DNA from: Crocosphaera watsonii WH 8501
Lineage (GTDB): Bacteria > Cyanobacteriota > Cyanobacteriia > Cyanobacteriales > Microcystaceae
Length of the DNA stretch: 64,000 nt
Direction of reading: 5' to 3'
NCBI RefSeq assembly: GCF_000167195.1
Contig: NZ_AADV02000001.1
Coordinates: 1 to 64,000, forward strand
Position 1 is the stretch's first letter; the number at the start of each line of letters is the position of its first letter. Positions 17,613 through 25,974 of this stretch are shown here, in pieces. The translations under genes were made by a program, and so were the position numbers. The notes below the pieces were generated by a model. The model was not told the DNA's origin and ran no database searches. It saw nothing but the letters and a program-made list of their open reading frames with translations.

Positions 17613-17978
17613 ATGAATAATAATCTTGATACAAATAATAAAATAGTCTTAGATTTACACGATAAATCAGATAGTGTATTATTGGTAAGTGAATCATCTA
17701 TTAAAGTTAAAATTTTAATGGAAAAAATGAAATATGCTTTTTCAACCGAAGGATTTAAGGAGTTAAAGTCTTCTATATCTAATATTGCTAATTTATACTA
17801 TAGTGGAGACATTTGGTTTAATAATGGAGTAGATTGTGAATTATTAGAAGCAGGAAAAAATAGGAAAAAAGGAAAAGTTAAAATTAATATACAACTAGAA
17901 TTTATACCCGATGAACCTGAACCTGAAATTAAGGATAATGATTCAGTATTAGACGATATTCGTCAATCCATTAATTAA
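17613..17978 (+). CDS. KGK domain protein 3
   Basis: This is a 121-residue paralogue. It begins MNNNLDTNNKIVLDLHDKSD and contains GVDCELLEAGKNRKKGKVK and then QLEFIPDEPEPEIKDNDSVL and DDIRQSIN. The KGK signature and the IPDEP tail place it in the family. It is more diverged from KGK 1 and 2 than they are from each other. Function unknown. Confidence 0.78.
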   Translation: MNNNLDTNNKIVLDLHDKSDSVLLVSESSIKVKILMEKMKYAFSTEGFKELKSSISNIANLYYSGDIWFNNGVDCELLEAGKNRKKGKVKINIQLEFIPDEPEPEIKDNDSVLDDIRQSIN

Positions 17979-17990
17979 TAATAAATCTTT

Positions 17991-18072
17991 GTAGGGTGGG
18001 TTAAGTAACCAGTAAATTTAGGGATTATTCTGAGAGTTAAATATTTACTTAACCCACCATCTCAACTATAAT
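17991..18072. repeat. 82-bp palindromic repeat, copy R4
   Basis: The same unit as R1-R3 (GTAGGGTGGGTTAAGTAACC start, AACCCACCATCTCAACTATA end), 12 bp after the KGK 3 stop. It precedes the decayed fourth KGK gene. Confidence 0.9.
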
Positions 18073-18114
18073 TAAATTCAAGAAAAATCAAACAAAATAA
18101 ACACAGCAATAAAT

Positions 18115-18175
18115 ATGAATAATAACGAATTTAGGCTCTACTGAGATTGTGGTATAGAATGTATAAAAATACACA
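18115..18175 (+). pseudogene. Decayed fourth KGK gene
   Basis: After repeat R4, at the position where the other KGK genes begin, an ATG reads MNNNEFRLY and stops at 18142-18144. The next bases read in another frame as DCGIECIKIHKK, resembling the GVECEVL/GVDCELL segment just before the KGK motif. This looks like a copy with an internal deletion and frameshift. Confidence 0.5.
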
Positions 18176-18185
18176 AAAAACCTGT

Positions 18186-18255
18186 GATGGGTTACGGCGC
18201 AAATCAAAAGTTATAAGGTTTACCGAAAAATAATCCCTGCTCCTAACCCATCCTA
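18186..18255. repeat. GATGGGTTA...TAACCCATC inverted repeat
   Basis: Arms GATGGGTTAC and CCTAACCCATC flank about 50 bp of AT-rich sequence. It resembles an older, diverged relative of the GTAGGGTGGGTTA repeats just upstream. No gene lies between 18176 and 18321. Confidence 0.5.
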
Positions 18256-18321
18256 CGAATTATAAGTTTTGCTTATAACCATAAGTTCAGGAGAGCAAAA
18301 TTTTAGAATACTTACTAAAAA

Positions 18322-18567
18322 ATGATGAAGAAAACCCCAAGAATAAAAATCCCAAAGTCCGTTAGAAATTATGTTTTTCACAGAGACAACTATCAATGTC
18401 AAAGTTGTGGCAAAAAAGAACAAGAAACCCAGTTAAACATCGATCATATTATTCCCTTAGCAAAAGGAGGAAGTAATGATATCAGTAACCTACAAACCCT
18501 ATGTCAAACTTGTAACCAACAAAAAAAACATCATTTTGATCCTCGCTTTCGTCGTCACTTTACCTAA
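18322..18567 (+). CDS. HNH endonuclease, small
   Basis: This 81-residue protein contains a complete HNH/McrA-like nuclease fold: FHRDNYQCQSCGKKEQ with a CxxC, LNIDHIIPLAKGGSNDISNL with the DH pair, and LCQTCNQQKKHHF with the second CxxC and terminal H/N. It is a free-standing minimal HNH protein. Such proteins occur as phage, mobile or housekeeping nucleases and the substrate cannot be told. The ATG at 18322 or the one at 18325 may be the start. Confidence 0.85.
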   Translation: MMKKTPRIKIPKSVRNYVFHRDNYQCQSCGKKEQETQLNIDHIIPLAKGGSNDISNLQTLCQTCNQQKKHHFDPRFRRHFT

Positions 18568-18618
18568 TTAAACCACTATATAGCAATCAGTTTTCAGTGG
18601 TGAGAATTAAGGAAAGCT

Positions 18619-18668
18619 GATCCCCCCTAACCCCCCTTACAAAGGGGGGAACTAAAGGGGGGATATTG
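18619..18668. repeat. CCCCCCTTA/AAAGGGGGG hairpin repeat
   Basis: A C-run/G-run palindrome followed by a second G-run (AAAGGGGGGAACTAAAGGGG). This is a common type of cyanobacterial intergenic repeat and could also act as a terminator between the HNH gene and the nucleoside hydrolase gene. Confidence 0.6.
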
Positions 18669-18710
18669 AGGGTATCATGAATTATTCGGAGATTAATATA
18701 ATTAATAACC

Positions 18711-19634
18711 ATGACTAAATTAGTATTATTCGATCACGATGGCGCAATTGATGATTTTTTGGCAACATTATTATTAATGACTATGCCTAATATAGAAGTT
18801 TTAGGCATTATTGTCACCCCTGCTGATTGTTATATTAATGCTGCTTTAAACGTAACTAGAAAACTACTTGATTTAATGGGATGTGATCCTATTCCCGTAG
18901 CAGAAAGTACCGTCAGAGGAATTAATCCTTTTCCAGCTTTATACCGTCGTGACTCTTTAATAATAGATAACTTTCCCATTCTTAACCAAGAAAATACCAT
19001 CAAAACTCCCTTAGTTTCCCAAACCGGACAACAGTTTATGGTGGAAACCTTGCACCGTGCCTCCGAACCGGTTACATTGATGGTAACAGGGCCATTAACT
19101 ACCGTTGCTACAGCTTTAGACATTGACCCCACCATCGAAAACAAGATTAAAGAAATAGTCTGGATGGGAGGTGCATTAAACGTTGCAGGAAATGTAGAAA
19201 AAGAGTTTGCACCGGAACACGATGGTAGCGCAGAATGGAACGCTTATTGGGATGCGATCGCAGTTCAAAAAGTTTGGCAAACTAATATTCCCTTGATAGT
19301 TTGTCCTTTGGATATTACCAATAAAGTCCCTGTTACCCCTGAGTTTATCCGTAGGTTAGCTAAACAAAGACAGTCTCAACTGTCAGATTTAGCAGGATTA
19401 TGTTACGCTTTAGCTATACCTCAAGACTATTATTGTTGGGATGTGTTAGCAACTTCTTATTTGCATCGTTCAGATTTATTTTCCTTGAAGTCATGGCCAA
19501 CCGAAGTGATCACAACAGGAACATCTCAAGGGAGAATTAAAGTAGTTGAGAAGGGACGAAATATCTTAGCAATGGATACAATTGATAAAGATCAATTTCA
19601 TGATTATATTCTCCAACAATGGACAAAATTTTAG
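18711..19634 (+). CDS. Inosine/uridine-preferring nucleoside hydrolase
   Basis: This 307-residue enzyme hydrolyses the N-glycosidic bond of ribonucleosides in salvage. The calcium-binding signature is FDHDGAIDDFLA (D8, D10, D14 and D15), in place of the usual DTDPGIDD with all Asp kept. Other family features are LMVTGPLTTVATAL, IVWMGGALNVAGNV, EFAPEHDGSAEWNAYWD (catalytic-site N and E region) and YYCWDVLATSY (Asp). The length is normal and it is cytosolic. It is alone on its strand. Confidence 0.93.
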   Translation: MTKLVLFDHDGAIDDFLATLLLMTMPNIEVLGIIVTPADCYINAALNVTRKLLDLMGCDPIPVAESTVRGINPFPALYRRDSLIIDNFPILNQENTIKTPLVSQTGQQFMVETLHRASEPVTLMVTGPLTTVATALDIDPTIENKIKEIVWMGGALNVAGNVEKEFAPEHDGSAEWNAYWDAIAVQKVWQTNIPLIVCPLDITNKVPVTPEFIRRLAKQRQSQLSDLAGLCYALAIPQDYYCWDVLATSYLHRSDLFSLKSWPTEVITTGTSQGRIKVVEKGRNILAMDTIDKDQFHDYILQQWTKF

Positions 19635-19640
19635 AATTTT

Positions 19641-20162
19641 TTAAAGATTAAATGATTGAGAAAGGGTAGAAATGGGTAGAAAGAGAGATAAAGGTGCATC
19701 TTGAAAGGGAATAAACTCATGTTTAAGATAAAATGCTTTAGCATGGTCGTCTATTGCATCCACCCTTACTGCAAACAGTCCAATGTCTTGAGCAGTCTTA
19801 AAAGTTCGTAATAGCGCATTTACAAGCAATTCTGACCCTAATCCTTGTCTTTGCACCGATTTATCCACTGCTAGTTTGCCAATTAATAAAGCAGGAATAG
19901 GATAAGTTGGCAGTTTTTTCTGATAAGTTTGGGGTAATGAGTCAAATTCAATTACACTTGCGCTTAAAGTATAATAACCTTGTATTTTTTGTCCTCTTTC
20001 TTCGGAAATTGCCACAAAGGTTTTAGCAATTCCTTTTTTATGGTTTTGACGGGCGTATTTTTTAAGGTAATCATTTAAAATCGGATAACCACAGTCAAAC
20101 CCTTCCCGTTGATGTTGCTTTTCTATGGGCAAAAATAGCCATATTTTATTATTCATCACCAT
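19641..20162 (-). CDS. GNAT acetyltransferase toxin (TacT-like)
   Basis: This 173-residue GNAT-fold protein has the acetyl-CoA motif LAVDKSVQRQGLGSELLVNAL (R/QxxGxG/S) and the family N-terminus EKQHQREGFDCGYPILNDYL. In type II modules of this class the enzyme acetylates the amino group on charged tRNA and stops translation. Its start overlaps the end of the DUF1778 antitoxin by 14 bp, the classic arrangement. Both frames are intact, so the module is probably active. Confidence 0.88.
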   Translation of the reverse strand: MVMNNKIWLFLPIEKQHQREGFDCGYPILNDYLKKYARQNHKKGIAKTFVAISEERGQKIQGYYTLSASVIEFDSLPQTYQKKLPTYPIPALLIGKLAVDKSVQRQGLGSELLVNALLRTFKTAQDIGLFAVRVDAIDDHAKAFYLKHEFIPFQDAPLSLFLPISTLSQSFNL

Positions 20163-20427
20163 ACTTTGCTTTATATTTTTGGATTGCTTCTTTTAGCTTT
20201 CCTTTAAGTGGGGGAGGGTTTTCTAAGGTGGAGAGTAATAAATCTCTATCTTGGTTAGATAAGATTAATCGTTCTTCTTGTTCAATTTCTTTCTTAGCAA
20301 TGCGAATTAGGTGGAAAAGAGTATAAGAACTCAATGATACGCCTTTTAACCTTGCTGCACGTTCTAAGAGTTCTTTTTGTTCGGGGGTAACTCGCAAATC
20401 TAGACGACTACTTTTAGAATGAGACAT
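20149..20427 (-). CDS. DUF1778 (TacA-like) antitoxin
   Basis: This 92-residue protein has an N-terminal ribbon-helix-helix (SSRLDLRVTPEQKELLERAA, then SLSSYTLFHLIRIAKKEIEQ). The acidic-polar C-terminal tail is what neutralises the GNAT toxin in known modules. It lies directly upstream of the toxin with overlapping ends and probably autoregulates the operon. Confidence 0.88.
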   Translation of the reverse strand: MSHSKSSRLDLRVTPEQKELLERAARLKGVSLSSYTLFHLIRIAKKEIEQEERLILSNQDRDLLLSTLENPPPLKGKLKEAIQKYKAKYGDE

Positions 20428-20545
20428 AGAAAACGATTAGATACAAAGGCTAGGGTTATTTCTAGCTTAGTCATTTAGGCGTACATTGTCCACACAATAT
20501 GTTGAAAAAATTAATAGTAGTACAGGTATATTGCCCGTTATCAAT

Positions 20546-21787
20546 TTAATATAATTTTCGCCTTAATTTATCCAAAGCGGTACAACTGCTGAGATAACGA
20601 ATAATATCCCGACTGCGATCCCCAAAAGTACATTTAATACTCTCCACCTCATCATTAGGGCCAGCAATACCAAGATAAACCAAACCAACAGGTTTAACCT
20701 CCGTTCCCCCTCCAGGCCCAGCTATCCCTGTAATACCAATACCCCAATCAACCCCTAAACGTTTTTTAACCCCATTAGCCATCTGTTGGGCTATAATATC
20801 GCAAACTGCACCCCTTTCCTCCAAAACCTCTGGGCTAACGTCTAAAAGAAAAATCTTAACTCGATTATCATAAGCAATCACCCCACCCCAAAAATAGTCC
20901 GAACTTCCGGCAATATCCGTTAACATCCCCCCTAAACCGCCACCGGTACAAGACTCTGCCACCCCAACAGTTTGCTTTTTGTTCCGTAACAACTGCCCTA
21001 CCACCTTCGCCAAAGTATCATCATCCCGACCAAAATAGTCCTCTCCAGCGATTTTAATGATCTCTTGGGCTACTGGTTCAATAATAGTATTAGCTTCGGT
21101 TTCAGAGGTAGTTTTGCAGGAGATGCGTAAACGAACTTCCCCCAAAGAAGCATAGGGGGCCACCGTTGGGTTAGTCAGATCAAATAAATGGTTTACCTTA
21201 GCAGCCAAAGAAGACTCACCAATGCCCCTAAAACGCAGCATTCTACTAAAAATGATTTCTTTGCCCCAACCTTGGCTTTTCAGGTGAGGAACCGCCGTTT
21301 CTACCCACATCCGCTTCATTTCCGAAGGGACTCCAGGGAAAGTCATAATGGTTAAATTGCCTTGAGGTTGCCAGATCATACCGGGGGCCGTTCCGGTGGG
21401 GTTAGGTAAAATGGCAGCACCTTCAGGAATTAAAGCTTGTTTACGGTTATTTTCTGCCATCTGCCGTCCCCTAGCTTGGAACTTGCGTTGAATATCCTCT
21501 ATAACCTCTGATTTTTCTACTAAGGGGGTATTGAAATGTTGCGCTATGGTTTCCGTGGTTAAATCATCGGGAGTCGGTCCCAAACCCCCAGTAAATAGTA
21601 GAATAGAAGACCTTTGACTAGCAATGGAGATTACTTCCTTGAGACGAGTCGGGTTATCCCCCACCACAGTTTGATAATAATGGGGAATACCTAAAATAGC
21701 TAATTCTTTGGCCAAAAATTGAACATTGGTATTAACAATGTCCCCTAATAAAAGTTCTGTACCAACGCAAATAATTTCTGCACTCAT
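20546..21787 (-). CDS. cinA: CinA-family protein (nicotinamide-nucleotide amidase / COG1058)
   Basis: This is a 413-residue two-domain protein. Residues 1-170 are a MoaB/MogA-like domain (CVGTELLLGDIVNTNVQFLA, GGLGPTPDDLT). Residues about 255-413 are a PncC-type deamidase (VAESCTGGGLGGMLTDIAG, GGVIAYDNRVK, GIAGPGGGTEVKPVG). The C-terminal domain of this family converts NMN to NaMN in NAD recycling. Its ATG lies 3 bp from the stop of pyrR on the same strand, so the two form an operon. Confidence 0.93.
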   Translation of the reverse strand: MSAEIICVGTELLLGDIVNTNVQFLAKELAILGIPHYYQTVVGDNPTRLKEVISIASQRSSILLFTGGLGPTPDDLTTETIAQHFNTPLVEKSEVIEDIQRKFQARGRQMAENNRKQALIPEGAAILPNPTGTAPGMIWQPQGNLTIMTFPGVPSEMKRMWVETAVPHLKSQGWGKEIIFSRMLRFRGIGESSLAAKVNHLFDLTNPTVAPYASLGEVRLRISCKTTSETEANTIIEPVAQEIIKIAGEDYFGRDDDTLAKVVGQLLRNKKQTVGVAESCTGGGLGGMLTDIAGSSDYFWGGVIAYDNRVKIFLLDVSPEVLEERGAVCDIIAQQMANGVKKRLGVDWGIGITGIAGPGGGTEVKPVGLVYLGIAGPNDEVESIKCTFGDRSRDIIRYLSSCTALDKLRRKLY

Positions 21788-21790
21788 TCT

Positions 21791-22330
21791 TTATTGTCTG
21801 GTAGGACCACTTAATAATTCTACGGCATCACGGCCATCGATTTCTTGTAAGTAAACCTTGACTTGTTCACTGGAAGAGGTAGGTAATTTTTTTCCTGTAA
21901 AATCAGGATGAATGGGTAACTCACGATGACCCCGATCCACTAATACCAATAAACGGATCATTTTTGGTCTTCCATACTCGGTTACTGCGTTTAAGGCAGC
22001 CCGAATAGTTCTCCCTTTGTAGATGACATCATCCACTAAAATAACGGTCTTTCCTGTGAGATCAAAAGGAACTTTGGTTTTAGCAGGGGTACGGGTTTTA
22101 ATGCGATCTAAATCATCTCGATAAAAGGTTACATCAATAGCACCCACTGGCACTTTTATATCTTCTAGTAGTTCAATTTGTTGAGCTAACATATTAGCTA
22201 TAGGAACCCCTCTCGTGTGAATTCCTAATAAGATAATCTCCGATAAATCCCCAGATTTTTCGATAATCTGAGAAGCTAAACGAGTGATTACCCGTCGTAT
22301 TTTTTCAGATGATAGTATCTTTTTGACCAT
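21791..22330 (-). CDS. pyrR: PyrR bifunctional regulator / uracil phosphoribosyltransferase
   Basis: This 179-residue type I phosphoribosyltransferase has the PRPP loop [20 protein letters not shown] (about 94-113), the early [16 protein letters not shown] and the PyrR-specific [11 protein letters not shown]. In Firmicutes PyrR controls pyr mRNA attenuation. In cyanobacteria regulation is unproven and it may act mainly as a UPRTase. It is the first gene of an operon with cinA. I see no pyr-type antiterminator in front of it. Confidence 0.92.
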   Translation of the reverse strand: MVKKILSSEKIRRVITRLASQIIEKSGDLSEIILLGIHTRGVPIANMLAQQIELLEDIKVPVGAIDVTFYRDDLDRIKTRTPAKTKVPFDLTGKTVILVDDVIYKGRTIRAALNAVTEYGRPKMIRLLVLVDRGHRELPIHPDFTGKKLPTSSSEQVKVYLQEIDGRDAVELLSGPTRQ

Positions 22331-22407
22331 TCTAATTTAAACCCTATCATGATGTGTGAACCTCGCCGTTAACGACGGAGTCTTATTTTAAGCTAACACG
22401 CATTTAA

Positions 22408-22530
22408 ACTCCCCAAACTCCCCACACTCCCCACACTCCCCATCTCCCAGTCACCCCATCACCCCGTCTCCCAGTCACCCCGTCACCCAGTCACCCCGTC
22501 ACCCAGTCACCCCATCTACCCACCTCCCAA
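22408..22530. repeat. Low-complexity tandem repeats (CTCCCCA and CAGTCACCC units)
   Basis: The stretch begins with ACTCCCCAA/ACTCCCCAC units and continues as CCCAGTCACCCCGTCA-type units repeated several times with small variations. This is the short tandemly repeated repetitive sequence type common in cyanobacteria. It lies in the 390-bp gap between pyrR and the divergent channel-like gene. No gene is visible in that gap. Confidence 0.85.
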
Positions 22531-22720
22531 TTTCACCCAGTGGTATCACCCAAAAGGGTGAAGATTTTAATAATAGATTATCCTTCAATGAATGAGGTAA
22601 GCTGCTAGAATAATAAAAGGATACAACTTGGAAAGTCGAACAGCAATCAGGCGATCGCCAAATAATCATCACACACAACCTGTTTGTCTTCATGCTAAAA
22701 ACTGTCCTTCACTTAAGGCA

Positions 22721-23095
22721 ATGAAGGAAAGAGAAGACATTGACAAGTTGTTGAATGAAAAGTCAGATGAAGATCAAGAAACAAATTTTGTACGAGATTT
22801 TTTAAGTTATCTTGCCCTGTCCGCCTTTTGCATTATTTTGGGGCTTTTGATTGGGGTTCTAGGTTATCATTGGACAGCCCAACTGACTTGGTTAGATGCG
22901 ACGGTTGAAGCGTCTATGATTCTCAGTGGCATGGGTCCTGTTAACCCTTTACTGACCAATGGTGCAAAATTATTTGCTTCCCTTTATGCCCTATTTAGCG
23001 GTCTAGTTTTTGTCTTAGCGATGGGTGTGGTTTTATCTCCTCTAATTTACAGTTTGATGAAACAATTACGCCTCAATAGATGTCAAAAAGATTAG
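22721..23095 (+). CDS. Two-TM membrane protein resembling a degenerate ion-channel pore module
   Basis: This is a 124-residue protein starting at the ATG at 22721 behind TTAAGGCA; a TTG start at 22628 would add 31 residues. TM1 is about residues 29-49 (LALSAFCIILGLLIGVLGYH) and TM2 about 85-113 (KLFASLYALFSGLVFVLAMG). Between them WLDATVEASMILSGMGPVNPL sits where two-TM potassium channels have the pore helix and filter, followed by the channel-like LTNGAKLFASLYALFSGL. The TxGYG filter itself is absent and replaced by SGMGPV. It could be a non-selective or inactive relative. No family is confirmed. Confidence 0.6.
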   Translation: MKEREDIDKLLNEKSDEDQETNFVRDFLSYLALSAFCIILGLLIGVLGYHWTAQLTWLDATVEASMILSGMGPVNPLLTNGAKLFASLYALFSGLVFVLAMGVVLSPLIYSLMKQLRLNRCQKD

Positions 23096-23469
23096 ACTTT
23101 CAGTAACCCTTCATATCTGGTTTCTACTTGAGCAATTAATTCCCGTAAACTGGGATCGTTTTCTAGTATTTCCCAAACTTGAAAAATATAATCGTCCGAT
23201 ACTTGATCTAATGAGCAGTTTCGCTCCGGTAGTAGAGATAAATATTGTTCTAAGATAATAGTCGTTCTTAATAACCATTGTCCTTTTTCCTCGTCTTCCA
23301 TTTTTGCATATAGTTTTTTGCCATTTTTTAAAGCGGTTTCAACACGGGTTAATTTGGTTTTTTCCTGTTGAATCATCCATTGCTGCATATCGGTGGGATA
23401 TTGTCTAAATTTTTCTCTAATTTTCATTATTAAGGGATAATTTTTTGATTCTCTCATCCTAACTTCCAT
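23092..23469 (-). CDS. Helical protein of unknown function
   Basis: An all-helical, charged, cytosolic protein of about 125 residues. I prefer the ATG at 23469; the frame is open upstream to a TTG at 23553 that would add a hydrophobic segment. Notable stretches are YPTDMQQWMIQQEKTKL and WLLRTTIILEQYLSLLPERN. I recognise no family. Its 3' end overlaps the 3' end of the channel-like gene by 4 bp, convergently. Confidence 0.5.
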   Translation of the reverse strand: MEVRMRESKNYPLIMKIREKFRQYPTDMQQWMIQQEKTKLTRVETALKNGKKLYAKMEDEEKGQWLLRTTIILEQYLSLLPERNCSLDQVSDDYIFQVWEILENDPSLRELIAQVETRYEGLLKV

Positions 23470-23599
23470 TTTATTCAGAGCTATAAAAACAGCAGGAATA
23501 ATTAAGCTTTTGCACAGTTCAAGAACTAAATTCTGAATAGATTCTACTCTCAAAATCTGAGATAGACTAAATCAGGAAAGACAAAATCATTTTCTAACC

Positions 23600-24364
23600 A
23601 TGACTCATCCTAAACATTCCAACTCCTCTTTTCGTTACCTAATTGCAGGACTCAAACCCTTAGCTAGTGTGAAAGTTTGGGGTTCTGTGGGAATTATGGC
23701 ACTGGTTGCTATGGTACTATGGCAATATTCCCTTCATCCTGAATGGTTAGGGAATGACCAGGGAACTGCTTCAAGTATTGATGGAGAATTTGAAGGAGAA
23801 GTTGGCAATAATGTGGATATTGGGGTAAAGATACAAGATTTAGAAGAAAATCGTCTAGATTCTTCAAGCATTCCCGTAGCTCCTCCCGAATTGCAAAATA
23901 ACCCTCTAGATCAACTCACCCCGGACACAAATCAAAGCAATCCTTTCTTATCTCCCTCTGTGGATGGAAACAATCCAGAGATGAAGCAAAAACAAGCTCC
24001 CTCCATTAAGTTTGAACCCCTAATGCCCAGTGTCAAGAATTTGGGTTCTTTGTTTCCTCCTCTACAACCTTCTAAAAATAGAAGCAAACCCATTGAAATA
24101 CCTGATGATTTGGAAAATGTAGAGACATCCCCCGAAAACCCTGCCTTAGAAAATGCCTTACAGGAAGTTTTTTCTCAAGACTTGCCAGAGGTTAACCCGT
24201 CCAATATATCCCCTAAAAATAATCAACAACCATCACCCAATCGCAACCGGCCAGCACAGCCTAATTATCAAACCTCCCCCGCTTCAGGAAGAAATAACCC
24301 TTACTTTAACCAACCTCAGACTCAACCCAATAATTCCTATCCCTACACTTCTCCTCAACCTTAG
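23600..24364 (+). CDS. Membrane-anchored proline/asparagine-rich protein, probably 3'-truncated
   Basis: This 254-residue protein has a basic N-terminus, one TM helix (about 25-44, VKVWGSVGIMALVAMVLWQY) and then a long disordered P/N/Q/S-rich extracytoplasmic tail with many PSP, NPS and QPN motifs. No enzymatic domain is seen. The stop codon TAG lies within the terminal inverted repeat (TTAGGTGATTTCC) of the ISAzo13-like element that begins at 24361, so the natural C-terminus is probably missing. Confidence 0.6.
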   Translation: MTHPKHSNSSFRYLIAGLKPLASVKVWGSVGIMALVAMVLWQYSLHPEWLGNDQGTASSIDGEFEGEVGNNVDIGVKIQDLEENRLDSSSIPVAPPELQNNPLDQLTPDTNQSNPFLSPSVDGNNPEMKQKQAPSIKFEPLMPSVKNLGSLFPPLQPSKNRSKPIEIPDDLENVETSPENPALENALQEVFSQDLPEVNPSNISPKNNQQPSPNRNRPAQPNYQTSPASGRNNPYFNQPQTQPNNSYPYTSPQP

Positions 24365-24546
24365 GTGATTTCCGAGAAAGCTTTTCCCATAGGGGGTAAT
24401 CGCTTGGACTAAAGGCTTTCAAGAAATAAAAGGAACAGAGAGTTAGCGGATCTTGGTACACAACTTTAAAATTTCATAATTGGCTTGTCTGAAAAAACAG
24501 AAGAAATAGATTAAAATGAAGAGGTAAAAAGATTAGAGAGAGTAAA

Positions 24547-25757
24547 TTGAGGCTAAAACAGACAAATCATCCCTTAACCCCGTCGATGGTCGATGATTTA
24601 CGTTTAGCAGCCTCAAAAATGACGGGAGCAGAGCGTCGTTCATTTCAAGCTGAAATGTGTCTCAAGTATTGTGGAGGAAGTGCCAGACAAACCGAAATCG
24701 TGTTTGGTTGGGGGAGAAAAAATGTTCAACTTGGATTACATGAAAAACGAACTGGGATAGTGTGTTTAGGATTACAATCAGTCAATAGTGGATGTAAAAA
24801 ATGGGAGGAAAGATACCCAATAGTTGCCCAATCATTGAAAGAAATAGCCGAAGCTCACGCACAACAAAACCCCACATTTAATAACCCCATTGCCTATACA
24901 AGATTAACGGCGGCTGAAGCCATTAAACAATTAAGAAATCTAGGATATAATGGAGAGGAGGTTCCTGCTGCTTCGACAATGGCAGATATTTTAAATCGTT
25001 TGGGCTATCGATTAAGAAAAGTGGTAAAAGCTAAACCTAAAAAAAAATCTCGGAGACGGACGCTATCTTCGAGAATATAGAGAAAAAAGATAGAAAAAAA
25101 GACCCTTCTGTGAAACGTTTAAGTATGGATTGTAAAGCAACTGTGGAAATAGGAGAATATTCACGTGGCGGACAAACCAGAGGTTATAATCAAGCTCAAG
25201 ATCATGATATGGGAACTAAAGAAAAATACGTTCCTTGTGGGATTGTAGATGAAGAGACAGGGCAACTTTATGTAACTTTTGGAAGTTCTTATAAAACGAG
25301 TGATTTCATGGTAGATAACTTGGAGCAATGGTGGACAAGTCTGAGTATAACTGAAAAGCAGCAACTAGAGAACATCCAAATTAAAGTTGATAATGGAGCA
25401 GAAAATAGTGGAATAAGAAGGCAATTTTTGAAGAGAATGGTAGAGTTTGCCGACCAAACTAAGAAATCTATTCAATTACTATATTTTCCTCCTTATCACA
25501 GTAAATATAATCCCATAGAAAGATGTTGGGGAATTTTAGAGAGGCATTGGAAAGGAACACTTCTGAGAAATGCTCAAACGATGTTAGCTTGGGTAAAAAC
25601 TATGACATGGAAAGGCTTAAATCCGATAGTTAAGTTAAGTAAAAAAGTTTATCAAAAAGGAATTTCTTTAACGAAAAAAGAGATGAAGGAAATTGAGAAA
25701 CGTTTAGAACGTAATCCTCACTTACCTAAATGGGATATTTTGATTAGACCCAGTTAG
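24547..25757 (+). CDS. ISAzo13-family transposase in two frames (A9 frameshift)
   Basis: The first frame (to 25080) gives RLAASKMTGAERRSFQAEMC, the ISAzo13 N-terminal domain. The second frame gives ISETDAIFENIEKKDR and then RLSMDCKATVEIGEYSRGGQ, FGSSYKTSDFMVDNL, DNGAENSGIRRQFL and LLYFPPYHSKYNPIERCWGI: the DDE core, with D in MDCKA, D in VDNG and E in PIERCW. The two join at nine consecutive A (25039-25047); ten A would give one open frame through PKKKISETD. The element is either inactivated by a 1-bp deletion or uses slippage on the A-run. The TTG at 24547 is the likely start region. Confidence 0.78.
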
Positions 25758-25864
25758 TCTAAAAAGTTAATAAGAGTGTAAAATTAAGTGAATTTCCTTT
25801 TTAAAAATAGTCAAAGCTAATTTAAAAGTTAGCGTATTTCTTTCTTTTAGATAGGGAGGTTTTT

Positions 25865-25887
25865 GTTCGCGGAAAGTATCCGCGAAC
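25865..25887. terminator. GTTCGCGGA hairpin inside the ISAzo13-like element
   Basis: A perfect stem, GTTCGCGGA and TCCGCGAAC around a 5-nt loop, is preceded by TTTTT and followed by AACTTTTTATTTTT. It is a plausible bidirectional intrinsic terminator downstream of the transposase gene. The remaining bases from 25758 to 25974 hold no gene. Confidence 0.6.
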
Positions 25888-25974
25888 AACTTTTTATTTT
25901 TCCCTTTTCGCTTATTTGAGATGTTCTACAAACAGATTCTGAGAATGGGTGGGAAACTTTTTCTTGGAAATCAC

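Noticed and set aside
15927-18072. Possible CRISPR or integron array because of regularly spaced repeats
   Set aside because: The 82-bp units are separated by genes of different length, are palindromic, and there is no cas or integrase gene nearby.
22408-22530. Possible CRISPR array
   Set aside because: The units are short, contiguous and C-rich, with no spacers of constant length; this is a simple tandem repeat.
25831-25845. AAGTTAGCGTATT in the ISAzo13-like element as another copy of the TTAGCG palindrome
   Set aside because: Only a half-site is present, without the CGCTAA arm, so a link with the 2.18-kb IS is not supported.
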